64,000 nt of DNA from Sediminicola sp. YIK13. Lineage in GTDB: Bacteria; Bacteroidota; Bacteroidia; Flavobacteriales; Flavobacteriaceae. Below the pieces are notes generated by a model, which did no database searches, was not told where the DNA came from, and saw only the letters and a list, made by a program, of their open reading frames with translations. Every line of letters starts with the position of its first letter. Within the stretch, counting starts at the first letter, position 1. Location: positions 2,212,501-2,276,500 of the forward strand of contig NZ_CP010535.1 of the NCBI RefSeq assembly GCF_001430825.1, written 5' to 3'. Of the stretch, positions 51,824-60,795 are shown piece by piece. The translations under genes and the position numbers were made by a program.

Positions 51824-53101
51824 TTACTTTTTATTGGAATATGGCCTTACAATTAATCGTGCCGCCTTGTCATAATTGATATAATTATATGCCCAGTTGA
51901 AAAAGACGATCACTTTGTTTCTAAAGCCCACCAAGGCCATAAGATGCACAAACATCCAAATGAACCAGGCTAAGAAACCTCCGAACTGTAATTTATGAAG
52001 ATCCACCACCGCCCTGTTGCGCCCCACTGTGGCCATGCTTCCCTTATCAAAGTAGGAAAATGGTTCCATGGTTTTCCCAGCTAAAATCCTTTCGAAATTA
52101 TTGGCCAAGTGCTGCCCTTGTTGAATGGCTGGCTGTGCCACTTGAGGGTGGCCCTTAGGGTACTCATCGGAATTCATGGAAGCGATATCCCCAATAGCAA
52201 AAATATGATCATAGCCCTCTATTTGATTAAAGGCGTTTACCTTATACCTATTTAACCGATCTACTAAAGTTTTATTTGAAAATCCTTCCAATAAGGCACC
52301 AGTTACTCCAGCCGCCCAAATGAAATTTTTGGTTTTCATCACCTCCCCGTTTTCCAAAGTCATTTTTTCCCCATCATAATCCTTCACTATGGTCTTTAAA
52401 TGAATACTCACTCCCAATTCCTCTAAAAATTGGGTTGCTTTCTCCGATGCTTTTTCACTCATAGGAGGCAATATTCTATCGGCGCCTTCAAACAAATGGA
52501 TCTCCATGTTATCGACGTTCAGATGTTTGTAATCCTTAGGGAACACATTTTTTTTGAGTTCAGCAAAGGCTCCGGATAGCTCTACTCCAGTTGGCCCCCC
52601 TCCTACAATGCAAAAGTTCATCAACATCTTTCGTTCTTCCAGGCTTACTGCATCATCTGCCTTTTCAAAATTCTGTAGCATAAGACTGCGTATGTTTAAC
52701 GCTTGAGGCACACTTTTCATGGGCATAGCGTGTTCTTGGATACTGGTATTCCCAAAAAAATTGGTTTTGGTGCCCGTGGCAATTACCAAGTAATCAAAGG
52801 TAAGCTTGCCTATATCAGTCACCACCTCTTTGGCCTCCACATTGATTTTTTGTACGGTTGCCAATCGAAAATAAAAATTGTTGAGACGGTTTAAAATTTT
52901 ACGGATGGGATAGGCTATAGAATCTGGCTCGAGACCACTTGTGGACACTTGGTACAATAAAGGTTGAAAAGTATGGTAATTGTGCTTATCGATGACCACA
53001 ACCTGCACATCCAAATTTTTAAGTTTTTTGGCCAAGGAGATTCCTCCAAATCCGGCTCCTATGATTACAATTCGCCTTTTACCTATATCCGGAAGGTTCA
53101 T
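51824..53101 (-). CDS. ndh: Type II NADH:quinone oxidoreductase
   Basis: Single-subunit, non-pumping NADH dehydrogenase of 425 residues that feeds electrons to menaquinone. FAD-binding motif VIIGAGFGGISLAKKL (about 11-27), NADH-binding motif CIVGGGPTGVELSGAFAE (about 165-182), the quinone-site segment AQPAIQQGQHLANN near residue 330, and a C-terminal amphipathic/hydrophobic segment (GGFLAWFIWMFVHLMAL) for membrane binding. No signal peptide. It lies 2.8 kb from the cbb3 oxidase cluster, on the other strand; both belong to the respiratory chain. The 157 bp upstream show no convincing promoter. Confidence 0.92.
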   Translation of the reverse strand: MNLPDIGKRRIVIIGAGFGGISLAKKLKNLDVQVVVIDKHNYHTFQPLLYQVSTSGLEPDSIAYPIRKILNRLNNFYFRLATVQKINVEAKEVVTDIGKLTFDYLVIATGTKTNFFGNTSIQEHAMPMKSVPQALNIRSLMLQNFEKADDAVSLEERKMLMNFCIVGGGPTGVELSGAFAELKKNVFPKDYKHLNVDNMEIHLFEGADRILPPMSEKASEKATQFLEELGVSIHLKTIVKDYDGEKMTLENGEVMKTKNFIWAAGVTGALLEGFSNKTLVDRLNRYKVNAFNQIEGYDHIFAIGDIASMNSDEYPKGHPQVAQPAIQQGQHLANNFERILAGKTMEPFSYFDKGSMATVGRNRAVVDLHKLQFGGFLAWFIWMFVHLMALVGFRNKVIVFFNWAYNYINYDKAARLIVRPYSNKK

Positions 53102-53258
53102 AATGTCTATTTCTTGATAAAATTACTGAATATTAAGCAGATAGGAAGTTATAATTGGGCAATTTATGTATGTGTATGAATCCGATGAACAGCACATAAA
53201 ATAGTTAAGAAAACGGCGTTAAGTAACTTAGCGGGATTTGTGACTGCTTGTCGTAAAC

Positions 53259-53292
53259 TTGAATAAAAAAGAATATATTCTCAATATATTTG
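53259..53292 (+). promoter_or_regulatory. Promoter of the alpha/alpha-barrel lipoprotein gene
   Basis: TTG (53259-53261), 23-bp spacer and perfect TATATTTG (53285-53292) match the flavobacterial consensus. Transcription would start near 53298, about 20 nt before the ATG at 53319. This shows that the TTG at 53259 is a -33 element and not a start codon. Confidence 0.7.
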
Positions 53293-53318
53293 TAGGGTTG
53301 ATACTACAAACCTACAGT

Positions 53319-54524
53319 ATGCAAAAATTTATACAAATCCCAGTCTTGTGTTGTTTCCTATTCATCACAACCCTTATTTCTTGTTCCAGTGAAAGCCTGG
53401 AAGTTAACGAAGAATTACAACTAGAAGAGTTTGATACCGAAACAATTACGGTGGTCAATCCAGAGAACAAAGAGGTCTCCAATGAAGTTTGGACAGAGAC
53501 GTCCAACTGGTTGGGAAAAATGCAACTGTCCAATGGCTTACTGGAAAGTACTGAAAATGGCGATTTTGTTTCCTTATACGATAATGCCCTGTCTGCCATA
53601 GCTTTTACGGCTTTGAAAAAATACGATAAGGCAGAGGCCATCTTTGACTATTTTGATGGACAAATAGAGAATGAACTTTTAAAAGGAAATGGCGGATTCT
53701 ACGCGACCAGAAACAAACAGGGAGATCATCATGACAGGATCTGGATGGGAGATAATGCTTGGTTGCTAATTGCACTGAACAATTACCACCAGGCCACGGG
53801 TTCAAATAAATACAATCGTTTGTCCAGTGAACTGGAATTATGGTTACGATCCTTACAAGATGAGGATGGCGGTCTCTTTGGAGGACAAAATGAGGATGGA
53901 ACATCTATTCATAAAGTAACTGAAGGCATAGTAACCGCTTTTAACGCTGTGAAGGGGTATGACGATTTTCATAAGAACATACTTCTTTATCTAAAAAACG
54001 AACGTTGGGATTCCAATGAGCAATTATTGGTGGCCTGGCCAGAGAATCCTGCCTACAAATACGCTTTGGACCTTCATACCTTGGGTTTCAATACCCTTGA
54101 AAACTTTCCTGTTACGGTCTTATACCAAGCCGAACGGTATAAAAACACACAGACCTCTACATTAACAGGGGAGGAAATAATTGGATATTGTTTTGATGAA
54201 GACCTAGATGTGATTTGGCTGGAAGGAACAGCGCAAATGGCAGTGGCATTTCAAAATGCAGGATTGGAGAGTGAGGCCAATGTACTTTTAGAGGAATTAG
54301 AGAAGACCTTCATTAAAAGTACAACTTTGGTAAATGCCAAAGGTATTCCCTATACTTCCAATTTTGGGACAACATATGGATCAGAGGATCTTTGGGACCA
54401 CGCGGATATTACTTCAACCATATCTTCAAGCGTATGGTACCTTTTTGCCAAATTAGAATTTAGTCCATTGGCATTAGGCAAAAATAAAAGTATCCCGTCG
54501 CAGGATAAGTTCTGGAACCAATAA
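53319..54524 (+). CDS. Lipoprotein with predicted six-hairpin (alpha/alpha) barrel
   Basis: I do not recognise a named family. The 401-residue protein has a lipoprotein signal peptide (TTLISC, Cys22) with an acidic region after it (SSESLEVNEELQLEE). The rest shows repeated helical hairpins with aromatic-Gly motifs typical of (alpha/alpha)6 glycosidase-like folds: DNALSAIAFTAL, WMGDNAWLLIALNNY, LQDEDGGLFGG, VTEGIVTAFNAV and VIWLEGTAQMAVAF. A polysaccharide-active role is a guess from fold only. The extended frame from 53259 is rejected because of the promoter there. The gene stands alone, 66 bp before the small membrane-protein gene. Confidence 0.75.
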   Translation: MQKFIQIPVLCCFLFITTLISCSSESLEVNEELQLEEFDTETITVVNPENKEVSNEVWTETSNWLGKMQLSNGLLESTENGDFVSLYDNALSAIAFTALKKYDKAEAIFDYFDGQIENELLKGNGGFYATRNKQGDHHDRIWMGDNAWLLIALNNYHQATGSNKYNRLSSELELWLRSLQDEDGGLFGGQNEDGTSIHKVTEGIVTAFNAVKGYDDFHKNILLYLKNERWDSNEQLLVAWPENPAYKYALDLHTLGFNTLENFPVTVLYQAERYKNTQTSTLTGEEIIGYCFDEDLDVIWLEGTAQMAVAFQNAGLESEANVLLEELEKTFIKSTTLVNAKGIPYTSNFGTTYGSEDLWDHADITSTISSSVWYLFAKLEFSPLALGKNKSIPSQDKFWNQ

Positions 54525-54590
54525 ATCCAAATAGAATTATCACTTTGTTAACACCTCAAATATATGATATGTAGTAACTTAACAATAAAA

Positions 54591-54821
54591 ATGAAAGTTT
54601 CTACAATGGGTACGGTAGCCATAACCACTATTGCCCTCCTACTTTTAACTATTATGGCAGCACTAGATTACCCCTTTAATTGGGTATTCTATTTGACCGT
54701 TTTGGGCCAAGCCCTTCTGATATACATGGTGTATAGGGTATTGGTGGACGACTATAAAACCTATAAGACATTTGAGGACTTCTATGAGGACCATCCCATA
54801 GGAAAGGAATCTAACCGGTAA
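54591..54821 (+). CDS. Small two-helix membrane protein, unknown function
   Basis: A 76-residue protein with two hydrophobic helices (about residues 6-26 and 30-50) and a charged C-terminal tail (DDYKTYKTFEDFYEDHPIGKE). The ATG at 54591 is chosen over the ATG at 54564 because it gives a compact start before the first helix. It overlaps the convergent uspA-type gene by 11 bp at the 3' end. Similar small proteins are found near cbb3 oxidase genes in Flavobacteriaceae, but I cannot assign a function. Confidence 0.7.
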   Translation: MKVSTMGTVAITTIALLLLTIMAALDYPFNWVFYLTVLGQALLIYMVYRVLVDDYKTYKTFEDFYEDHPIGKESNR

Positions 54822-55713
54822 AGTGGATTTCCGAATGTTTTTTGGATCCCGATGAGGCACCCATCCCCAATTCAGGGATGACGAGTAATGGTACGTGTGA
54901 ATGAAAAACCAAACGATTTACAATGGGTTCCTTTGTTAGATTTTCTATAAGGCTGTGTTGGTAATTGAGCATGGCCAACAAATGTATATCCATCTCGTCC
55001 GTAAAGGCCTCCAATGTTTTAGAAACAGAGTTTAATTCTGAAACAGTATGTATACTGTGTTCCACACCCTTTAAATATTTACAAAGCATATCTAAATTGA
55101 ACTGTTGGATTTCCGTCAGTTCCTTTTTTTTATATTGCACATGAACGATACGAATGGATGCTTTAAAAGCTTTTGCCATTTCTAAAAGGGGTTGCAATTC
55201 CGAAATTGTATAAAACCGGTTAAAATCTGTAGCGAAGGCAATTTCAGAAAGTGCAGAAAACTGAAAATCCTTTGGAATGGCAAGTACCGGACAATTTTTA
55301 ATGCTTTTGATGATACGGACCGTATTACTTCCCATAAATACCTCTTCCAAACCAGTTGCTCCCTTTGCCCCTGTTACTATTAGATCTATTTTTTCCTGAT
55401 TGACTATAGCCTTGATCTTATTAACCAATAAGTTAAAGGAGGAAATGGTCTTATACCTATGGTTTGGATACTTACAAGTTTCATCTATTTTCTTTACCAC
55501 CTTTTTTAATGCATTCTCTGAATTCGTTTTAATGACATCTTCCAAATCATGTCCTGCCAGAGCCTCGGCCATAAAACTACTTGAAGCTTTTGCAGGCGTA
55601 TATGTATTTAATAAATAGAATATACAATCCGAATCCTTGTACATTTCAATGGCATATTTAGTCGCATTCCAAGCGTCTTCAGAAAAATCGGTAGCTATTA
55701 ATATTTTCTTCAA
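54811..55713 (-). CDS. Tandem universal stress protein (UspA family)
   Basis: Protein of 300 residues with two UspA domains (about 1-147 and 155-290). The first has the start MKKILIATDFSE and the nucleotide-binding loop GAKGATGLEEVFMGSNTVRII near residue 118; the second (ALSEIAFATDFNRFY) has lost that loop, so only the first is likely to bind ATP. It is divergent from ccoI, and its promoter carries the same FNR-like box with the same spacing, so it is probably induced together with the cbb3 oxidase when oxygen is low. The 3' end overlaps the small membrane-protein gene by 11 bp. Confidence 0.88.
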   Translation of the reverse strand: MKKILIATDFSEDAWNATKYAIEMYKDSDCIFYLLNTYTPAKASSSFMAEALAGHDLEDVIKTNSENALKKVVKKIDETCKYPNHRYKTISSFNLLVNKIKAIVNQEKIDLIVTGAKGATGLEEVFMGSNTVRIIKSIKNCPVLAIPKDFQFSALSEIAFATDFNRFYTISELQPLLEMAKAFKASIRIVHVQYKKKELTEIQQFNLDMLCKYLKGVEHSIHTVSELNSVSKTLEAFTDEMDIHLLAMLNYQHSLIENLTKEPIVNRLVFHSHVPLLVIPELGMGASSGSKKHSEIHFTG

Positions 55714-55760
55714 AGTACTATAAATAAAGATCCCTAACTCCCATTAATTAACGGGTAGGT

Positions 55761-55803
55761 CAAAATTATAGGAAGACCTAAATGGAAACTATGACTTTAA
55801 TCA
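55761..55803 (-). promoter_or_regulatory. uspA promoter with FNR/CRP-type box
   Basis: On the minus strand TGATTAAAGTCA (55792-55803) is followed by a perfect -7 box TAATTTTG (55761-55768). The box centre (55797.5) is 36.5 nt from the last base of the -7 box. Expected start of transcription is near 55756, 43 nt before the ATG. No TTG occupies the -33 position, as expected for an activator-dependent promoter. Confidence 0.7.
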
Positions 55804-55836
55804 GGTTTCGAAAAAGCTACCTAATCTAACGAAAAC

Positions 55837-55879
55837 TGACAGATGTCATATTTTAAAGGTATATGGGACTTCACTTTTG
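55837..55879 (+). promoter_or_regulatory. ccoI promoter with FNR/CRP-type box
   Basis: TGACAGATGTCA (55837-55848, full dyad outside the central bases) is followed by CACTTTTG (55872-55879), a -7 box with one mismatch. The distance from box centre to the last base of the -7 box is 36.5 nt. Transcription near 55884 gives a 19-nt leader to the ATG at 55903. The box covers the ATG of the longest open frame (55843), arguing against that start. Confidence 0.7.
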
Positions 55880-55902
55880 TACCGGGTAAAATGAACAAAA
55901 AT

Positions 55903-58278
55903 ATGGGTACAGACACATGTTACCATTGTGGGGACAATTGCGTTCAAGATAACATTGTATATGATCAAAAAAACTTCTGTTGCCAAGGTTGCCGAACGGT
56001 TTACGAGATATTTTCGAGTAATGACCTCACCTATTACTATGACTTGCAAGCAGCTGCAGGAGCCTCTCCAAAAATTACTGAATGCAAATATGACTTTCTT
56101 TCGTCAGAGGCGATCACAGACAAATTAGTAGAGTTCCAAGATGACGACATGCAGATCATTTCGCTCTATATTCCCCATATCCATTGTAGTTCCTGTATTT
56201 GGATCTTGGAAAACCTTAATAAACTCCATAAATCCATTTTTAGCTCACAGGTAGATTTTCCAAAAAAAAGAATCAGAATAAGCTATAATTGGCAGACCAT
56301 CAGTCTAAAAGAGCTGGTTCTTTTACTGACCCGAATTGGATATGAGCCCAATATCTCCCTGGAGGATTACGACCAAAAAATAAATAAAAAAGAGTATACC
56401 CTGATCTACCAATTGGGAGTGGCGGGTTTCGCCTTTGGCAATATAATGTTCCTATCCTTTCCAGAATATTTTGAAGTTGGAGAGTTTTGGATAGAACAGT
56501 ATAAGCCCCTTTTCCGCTGGCTTATGTTCTTTTTTTCCCTTCCTGTTGTATTTTACGCAGCCCGGGATTATTTTATATCAGCCTATAAAGGTATCCGCTC
56601 CAATTTATTGAATCTAGATGTCCCCATAGCTTTGGGAATATCTGTCCTTTTTATTAGAAGTTCTCTGGAAATTATTTTCGATTGGGGATCTGGATTTTTT
56701 GATAGTTTGGCGGGATTGGTTTTCTTTTTATTATTGGGAAAGTTTTTCCAACAGCAAACCTATTCCTTTCTTTCCTTTGAGAGGGACTATAAATCTTATT
56801 TTCCCGTTGCCATCACCCGGATTTTAAATGATGGCACGGAAGATACCGTACCACTTCACCATATCAAAAAAGGAGATCGTCTTCTGATCAGAAACGAAGA
56901 ATTGATTCCTGTGGACGGACTGTTACTACTTGGCAATGCGAAGATCGATTATAGTTTTGTCAGTGGGGAATCTGCCCCTGTTTACAAAGAACCCGGTGAT
57001 AAAATTTATGCCGGGGGGAAACAGCTTTCGGGAGCGTTTGAAATGGAGGCTCTAAAATCTGTCCCACAAAGTTATCTGACCCGATTATGGGGAAATGCCA
57101 TTTTCCAAAAAGATCGCACCACTAGTTTTCGGACCCTAACAGATCGTATTGGAAAAAGGTTTACCATAGGGGTACTTACAATAGCATTCACTGCGGCCCT
57201 ATTTTGGTTATTTATAGACAGTGGTAGGTTGATTAATGTATTTACTGCAGTACTTATTATTGCATGTCCTTGTGCCATCGCCTTGGCAGCTCCCTTTACC
57301 TTGGGCAATATGCTTCGTATTTTTGGACACAAAAAATTCTATCTCAAAGACAGTCAGACCATTGAACGGCTAGCGCGGGTGAATATGGCCATATTTGACA
57401 AAACAGGAACCATTACCACTACAAAAAAAGAAACGGTTAGCTATCAAGGGATGGACCTTACATTAGCAGAAGAATCCCTCCTAAAAAATACACTTCGGGC
57501 CTCTAACCATCCCTTGAGTAGGGCACTTTACGACTTATTGGCCGAGCATGATATAGTCACACTGGATGAATATCAAGAACATATAGGCCATGGTATCCAA
57601 GGTGCTAAGGAAGACGGACAAATAAAAATTGGGTCTGCAACCTTTGTAGGCAATAAGAGCGGGTTGGCCAACCAAAATACGGCTGTACATATCAGTGCCA
57701 ACGATGAGTACAAAGGTTGCTTTGTATTTCATAATGAATATAGGGAAGGGATCTCTAATGTATTTAATAGCATGCAAAGTAATATGGAATTGGCCATTCT
57801 ATCTGGTGACAATGCCGGTGAAAAATCCAATTTGGAGGCATTGGTACCCTTGGGCACTCCGCTACACTTCAATCAAAAACCAGAAGATAAATTAGACTTT
57901 ATAGCCACCCAACAGCAAAAACATAAAAGGGTATTAATGGTGGGTGACGGACTCAATGATGCTGGCGCCCTGGCTCAAAGCGATGTGGGCATTGCCATCT
58001 CAGAAAATATAAATGTGTTTTCACCTGCCTGTGATGCTATTTTGGACGCCACAAAATTACCACAATTACCTTCCTACATATTAGCTTCAAAGCAAGCCAT
58101 GAAGGTTATCAAGTTGAGTTTTGTATTGTCCCTGCTCTATAATGTAATTGGATTGTTTTTTGCCGTTACCGGACAATTGGAACCAGTGATAGCTGCTATT
58201 TTAATGCCCTTGAGTTCCATTAGCATCGTAGCGTTTACAACGGTGGCAACCCATATAATTGGAAAAAAATTATCCTAA
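55903..58278 (+). CDS. ccoI: CcoI/FixI copper-transporting P-type ATPase
   Basis: Copper P1B-type ATPase needed to assemble cbb3 oxidase. With the ATG at 55903 it has 791 residues. Order of parts: a cysteine-rich N-terminal zinc-ribbon-like domain (TCYHCGDNC, then FCCQGCRTVYEI), a heavy-metal-associated domain with CSSC at 95-98, membrane helices, the actuator SGESAP, the ion-channel motif CPC at 455-457, the phosphorylated Asp499 in DKTGT, HPLSRALYD, and GDGLNDAGAL. The in-frame ATGs at 55843 and 55891 are less likely because the promoter box and -7 element lie there. It has its own promoter, and ccoS follows after 104 bp behind another. Confidence 0.92.
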   Translation: MGTDTCYHCGDNCVQDNIVYDQKNFCCQGCRTVYEIFSSNDLTYYYDLQAAAGASPKITECKYDFLSSEAITDKLVEFQDDDMQIISLYIPHIHCSSCIWILENLNKLHKSIFSSQVDFPKKRIRISYNWQTISLKELVLLLTRIGYEPNISLEDYDQKINKKEYTLIYQLGVAGFAFGNIMFLSFPEYFEVGEFWIEQYKPLFRWLMFFFSLPVVFYAARDYFISAYKGIRSNLLNLDVPIALGISVLFIRSSLEIIFDWGSGFFDSLAGLVFFLLLGKFFQQQTYSFLSFERDYKSYFPVAITRILNDGTEDTVPLHHIKKGDRLLIRNEELIPVDGLLLLGNAKIDYSFVSGESAPVYKEPGDKIYAGGKQLSGAFEMEALKSVPQSYLTRLWGNAIFQKDRTTSFRTLTDRIGKRFTIGVLTIAFTAALFWLFIDSGRLINVFTAVLIIACPCAIALAAPFTLGNMLRIFGHKKFYLKDSQTIERLARVNMAIFDKTGTITTTKKETVSYQGMDLTLAEESLLKNTLRASNHPLSRALYDLLAEHDIVTLDEYQEHIGHGIQGAKEDGQIKIGSATFVGNKSGLANQNTAVHISANDEYKGCFVFHNEYREGISNVFNSMQSNMELAILSGDNAGEKSNLEALVPLGTPLHFNQKPEDKLDFIATQQQKHKRVLMVGDGLNDAGALAQSDVGIAISENINVFSPACDAILDATKLPQLPSYILASKQAMKVIKLSFVLSLLYNVIGLFFAVTGQLEPVIAAILMPLSSISIVAFTTVATHIIGKKLS

Positions 58279-58320
58279 GGCATTGGCAACCAACAATATG
58301 AAAAACCAAAATCTAAAACC

Positions 58321-58363
58321 TGATAAATGTCATTTTTTGTCCTTTGCGGCAGACCTAGTTTTA
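58321..58363 (+). promoter_or_regulatory. ccoS-ccoNOQP promoter with FNR/CRP-type box
   Basis: TGATAAATGTCA (58321-58332) lies in the ccoI-ccoS gap and is followed by TAGTTTTA (58356-58363), a -7 box with one mismatch at the last base. The centre-to-end distance is again 36.5 nt, as at ccoI and uspA. Flanking bases also agree with the ccoI box (C before, T after). Transcription near 58368 leaves a leader of about 15 nt to the ccoS ATG. Confidence 0.65.
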
Positions 58364-58382
58364 CGCCAAAATTGGAATAGGT

Positions 58383-58586
58383 ATGAGTGTTATATATGTG
58401 TTGTTGACAATTAGTATCGTAGTTGCGGTAGTCTTTTTTACCGCATTTATTTTTTCCGTCAAAAATGGTCAATATGATGACACCTATACCCCTTCCGTGC
58501 GCATGCTCTTCGAAGATGAACTGGTCAAAGCCGCACCTGAACCAGAATCCAAAAAATTGAATCAACCAAAAGAGAATAATCAATAA
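58383..58586 (+). CDS. ccoS: cbb3 oxidase maturation protein CcoS
   Basis: Small protein of 67 residues with one N-terminal transmembrane helix (about 2-24) and a short soluble tail containing KNGQYDDTYTPSVRMLFED, the CcoS signature (FFFSVKNGQYDD-like). CcoS is needed for inserting heme and copper cofactors into CcoN. It lies 4 bp before the fused ccoNO gene and behind the FNR-type promoter, so it is the first gene of the structural operon. Confidence 0.92.
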   Translation: MSVIYVLLTISIVVAVVFFTAFIFSVKNGQYDDTYTPSVRMLFEDELVKAAPEPESKKLNQPKENNQ

Positions 58587-58590
58587 AATT

Positions 58591-60792
58591 ATGGAAGTAC
58601 AACAGTTTTATTACGATAACAAAATCGTAAAGAATTTCATTTATGCCACCTTATTCTGGGGAATTATAGGAATGACCGTTGGTCTCTTGTTGGCCTTTAT
58701 GTTTATTTTTCCCAATGTTACCGATGGTATCTCCTGGCTTAGTTTTGGTCGTTTAAGACCTTTACACACCAATGCCGTCATCTTTGCCTTCGTTGGAAAC
58801 GCCATTTTTGCGGGAGTGTATTACTCTACCCAGAGGTTATTAAAGGCGAGAATGTACAGTGATGCCTTGAGCAAATTTAATTTTTGGGGTTGGCAGGCCA
58901 TTATTGTTGCTGCTGCTATCACCTTGCCTTTAGGTTATTCCACTTCCAAGGAATACGCAGAATTGGAATGGCCCATAGATATTGCCATTGCCTTGGTATG
59001 GGTTGCTTTTGGCGCTAACCTTATCGGGACGATGATAAAAAGGAGACAACGTCATCTGTATGTGGCCATTTGGTTTTATCTCGCCACTTTTGTTACTGTT
59101 GCCGTGCTTCATATCTTCAATAGCTTGGAACTTCCAGTTAGTGCCTTAAAAAGCTATTCGGTTTACGCTGGAGTCCAAGATGCCTTGGTACAGTGGTGGT
59201 ATGGACACAATGCCGTGGCCTTTTTCCTGACCACCCCGTTTTTAGGGCTTATGTATTATTTTGTCCCCAAGGCTGCGAACAGGCCGGTGTACTCCTATAG
59301 GTTGTCCATTGTCCATTTTTGGTCCCTGATCTTTATCTATATATGGGCGGGGCCCCACCATTTGTTATACTCAACATTACCTGAATGGGCGCAGAATTTA
59401 GGAGTTGCCTTCTCCATTATGTTGATCGCACCTTCCTGGGGCGGAATGATCAATGGGTTGTTGACCCTAAGAGGAGCATGGGATAAAGTGAGAACGGATG
59501 CAACCTTGAAATTCATGGTAGTTGCCATTACCGGATATGGGATGGCCACCTTTGAAGGACCAATGTTATCCCTAAAAAATGTAAATGCCATTGCCCATTT
59601 CAGTGATTGGATCATTGCCCATGTCCATGTAGGGGCATTGGCCTGGAATGGTTTCTTAGCTTTTGGTATGATCTACTGGTTGGTTCCCAAAATGTTCAAA
59701 ACCAGTCTATATTCCAAGGGTCTGGCAAATTTTCATTTCTGGATAGGAACCTTGGGGATTATACTTTATGCCCTTCCCATGTATGTGGCAGGGTTTACCC
59801 AAGCTTTAATGTGGAAAGAATTTAATCCGGATGGAACGTTGGCCTATGGGAATTTCCTGGAAACAGTTACTGAAATTATGCCCATGTATTGGATGAGGGC
59901 AATAGGGGGCAGTCTATATATCATAGGAGCAATTGTAATGGTCTACAACATGGTTGCCACCATAAGAAAAGGTACCGAAGTAGCCGATGAATTGGCAGAA
60001 GCTCCGGCACTGACAAAAATATTGAAAAGGAGAATTGCGGGAGAGACATTCCATACCTGGTTGGAGCGTAAACCTGTACAATTGACCCTCCTTGCCACAG
60101 TGGCCATTTTAATTGGTGGGGTCATACAAATTGTTCCGACCATCTTGGTAAAATCCAACATACCTACCATCACAAGTGTAAAGCCATATACGCCTTTAGA
60201 ATTGGAGGGTAGGGATCTATATATACGTGAGGGATGTGTCGGTTGCCACTCACAAATGGTCCGCCCTTTTAGAAGTGAGGTGGAGCGCTATGGGGAATAT
60301 GCCAAAGCTGGGGAATTTGTGTATGACCACCCCTTTCTATGGGGCAGTAAAAGAACAGGCCCAGATTTACTTCGGGTAGGAGGTAAATACTCGGACAATT
60401 GGCACCTAAACCACATGTACGATCCCCAAAGCACCTCTTCAGGTTCAATTATGCCCGCCTATCAGTGGTTGGTTAGGGATAAGCTGGATAGGAGTGACAT
60501 TACAGGCAAATTGAAGGCCATGGTTGCCCTGGGCGTCCCTTATACCGAAGCGGATATTGCCAATGCCAACGAGAATATGGACGCTCAAGCATTAAAAATT
60601 GAACAGAACTTATACTCCGACCCTGATTTTGCTTCCAATTATGAAGCGGATAAGGCCTCTGCCAAGGAGAGCGGAGAGAATTTTGTAAACATGAGAGATC
60701 GAGAGATCGTAGCCCTTATTGCTTATTTACAACGTTTGGGTACCGATATTAAGATCAAAGAAACCAATGAAGTTATTTCACAAAACCAATAG
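58591..60792 (+). CDS. ccoNO: cbb3 cytochrome c oxidase, fused subunits I (CcoN) and II (CcoO)
   Basis: Fusion protein of 733 residues. The first about 475 residues are CcoN, the catalytic heme-copper subunit, with histidine ligands in RPLHTNAV, WWYGHNAVAFFL (copper site with cross-linked Tyr-His), AGPHHLLY and IAHVHVGALAWNG. After a linker, a membrane helix (LTLLATVAILIGGVIQ) leads into CcoO, a periplasmic mono-heme cytochrome c with CVGCH at residues 549-553, the axial methionine probably in SGSIMPAYQWL. Such fusions are common in Bacteroidota. The subunit reduces oxygen with high affinity and pumps protons. ccoQ follows after 3 bp. Confidence 0.95.
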   Translation: MEVQQFYYDNKIVKNFIYATLFWGIIGMTVGLLLAFMFIFPNVTDGISWLSFGRLRPLHTNAVIFAFVGNAIFAGVYYSTQRLLKARMYSDALSKFNFWGWQAIIVAAAITLPLGYSTSKEYAELEWPIDIAIALVWVAFGANLIGTMIKRRQRHLYVAIWFYLATFVTVAVLHIFNSLELPVSALKSYSVYAGVQDALVQWWYGHNAVAFFLTTPFLGLMYYFVPKAANRPVYSYRLSIVHFWSLIFIYIWAGPHHLLYSTLPEWAQNLGVAFSIMLIAPSWGGMINGLLTLRGAWDKVRTDATLKFMVVAITGYGMATFEGPMLSLKNVNAIAHFSDWIIAHVHVGALAWNGFLAFGMIYWLVPKMFKTSLYSKGLANFHFWIGTLGIILYALPMYVAGFTQALMWKEFNPDGTLAYGNFLETVTEIMPMYWMRAIGGSLYIIGAIVMVYNMVATIRKGTEVADELAEAPALTKILKRRIAGETFHTWLERKPVQLTLLATVAILIGGVIQIVPTILVKSNIPTITSVKPYTPLELEGRDLYIREGCVGCHSQMVRPFRSEVERYGEYAKAGEFVYDHPFLWGSKRTGPDLLRVGGKYSDNWHLNHMYDPQSTSSGSIMPAYQWLVRDKLDRSDITGKLKAMVALGVPYTEADIANANENMDAQALKIEQNLYSDPDFASNYEADKASAKESGENFVNMRDREIVALIAYLQRLGTDIKIKETNEVISQNQ

Positions 60793-60795
60793 ACC

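Noticed and set aside
53259-53318. Twenty extra codons at the start of the alpha/alpha-barrel lipoprotein
   Set aside because: The TTG here is the -33 element of a consensus promoter, and the lipoprotein signal begins at 53319.
55843-55902. Twenty extra codons at the start of ccoI
   Set aside because: The FNR-type box and the -7 element lie within this stretch, so it is most likely promoter and leader. ATG 55891 remains possible.
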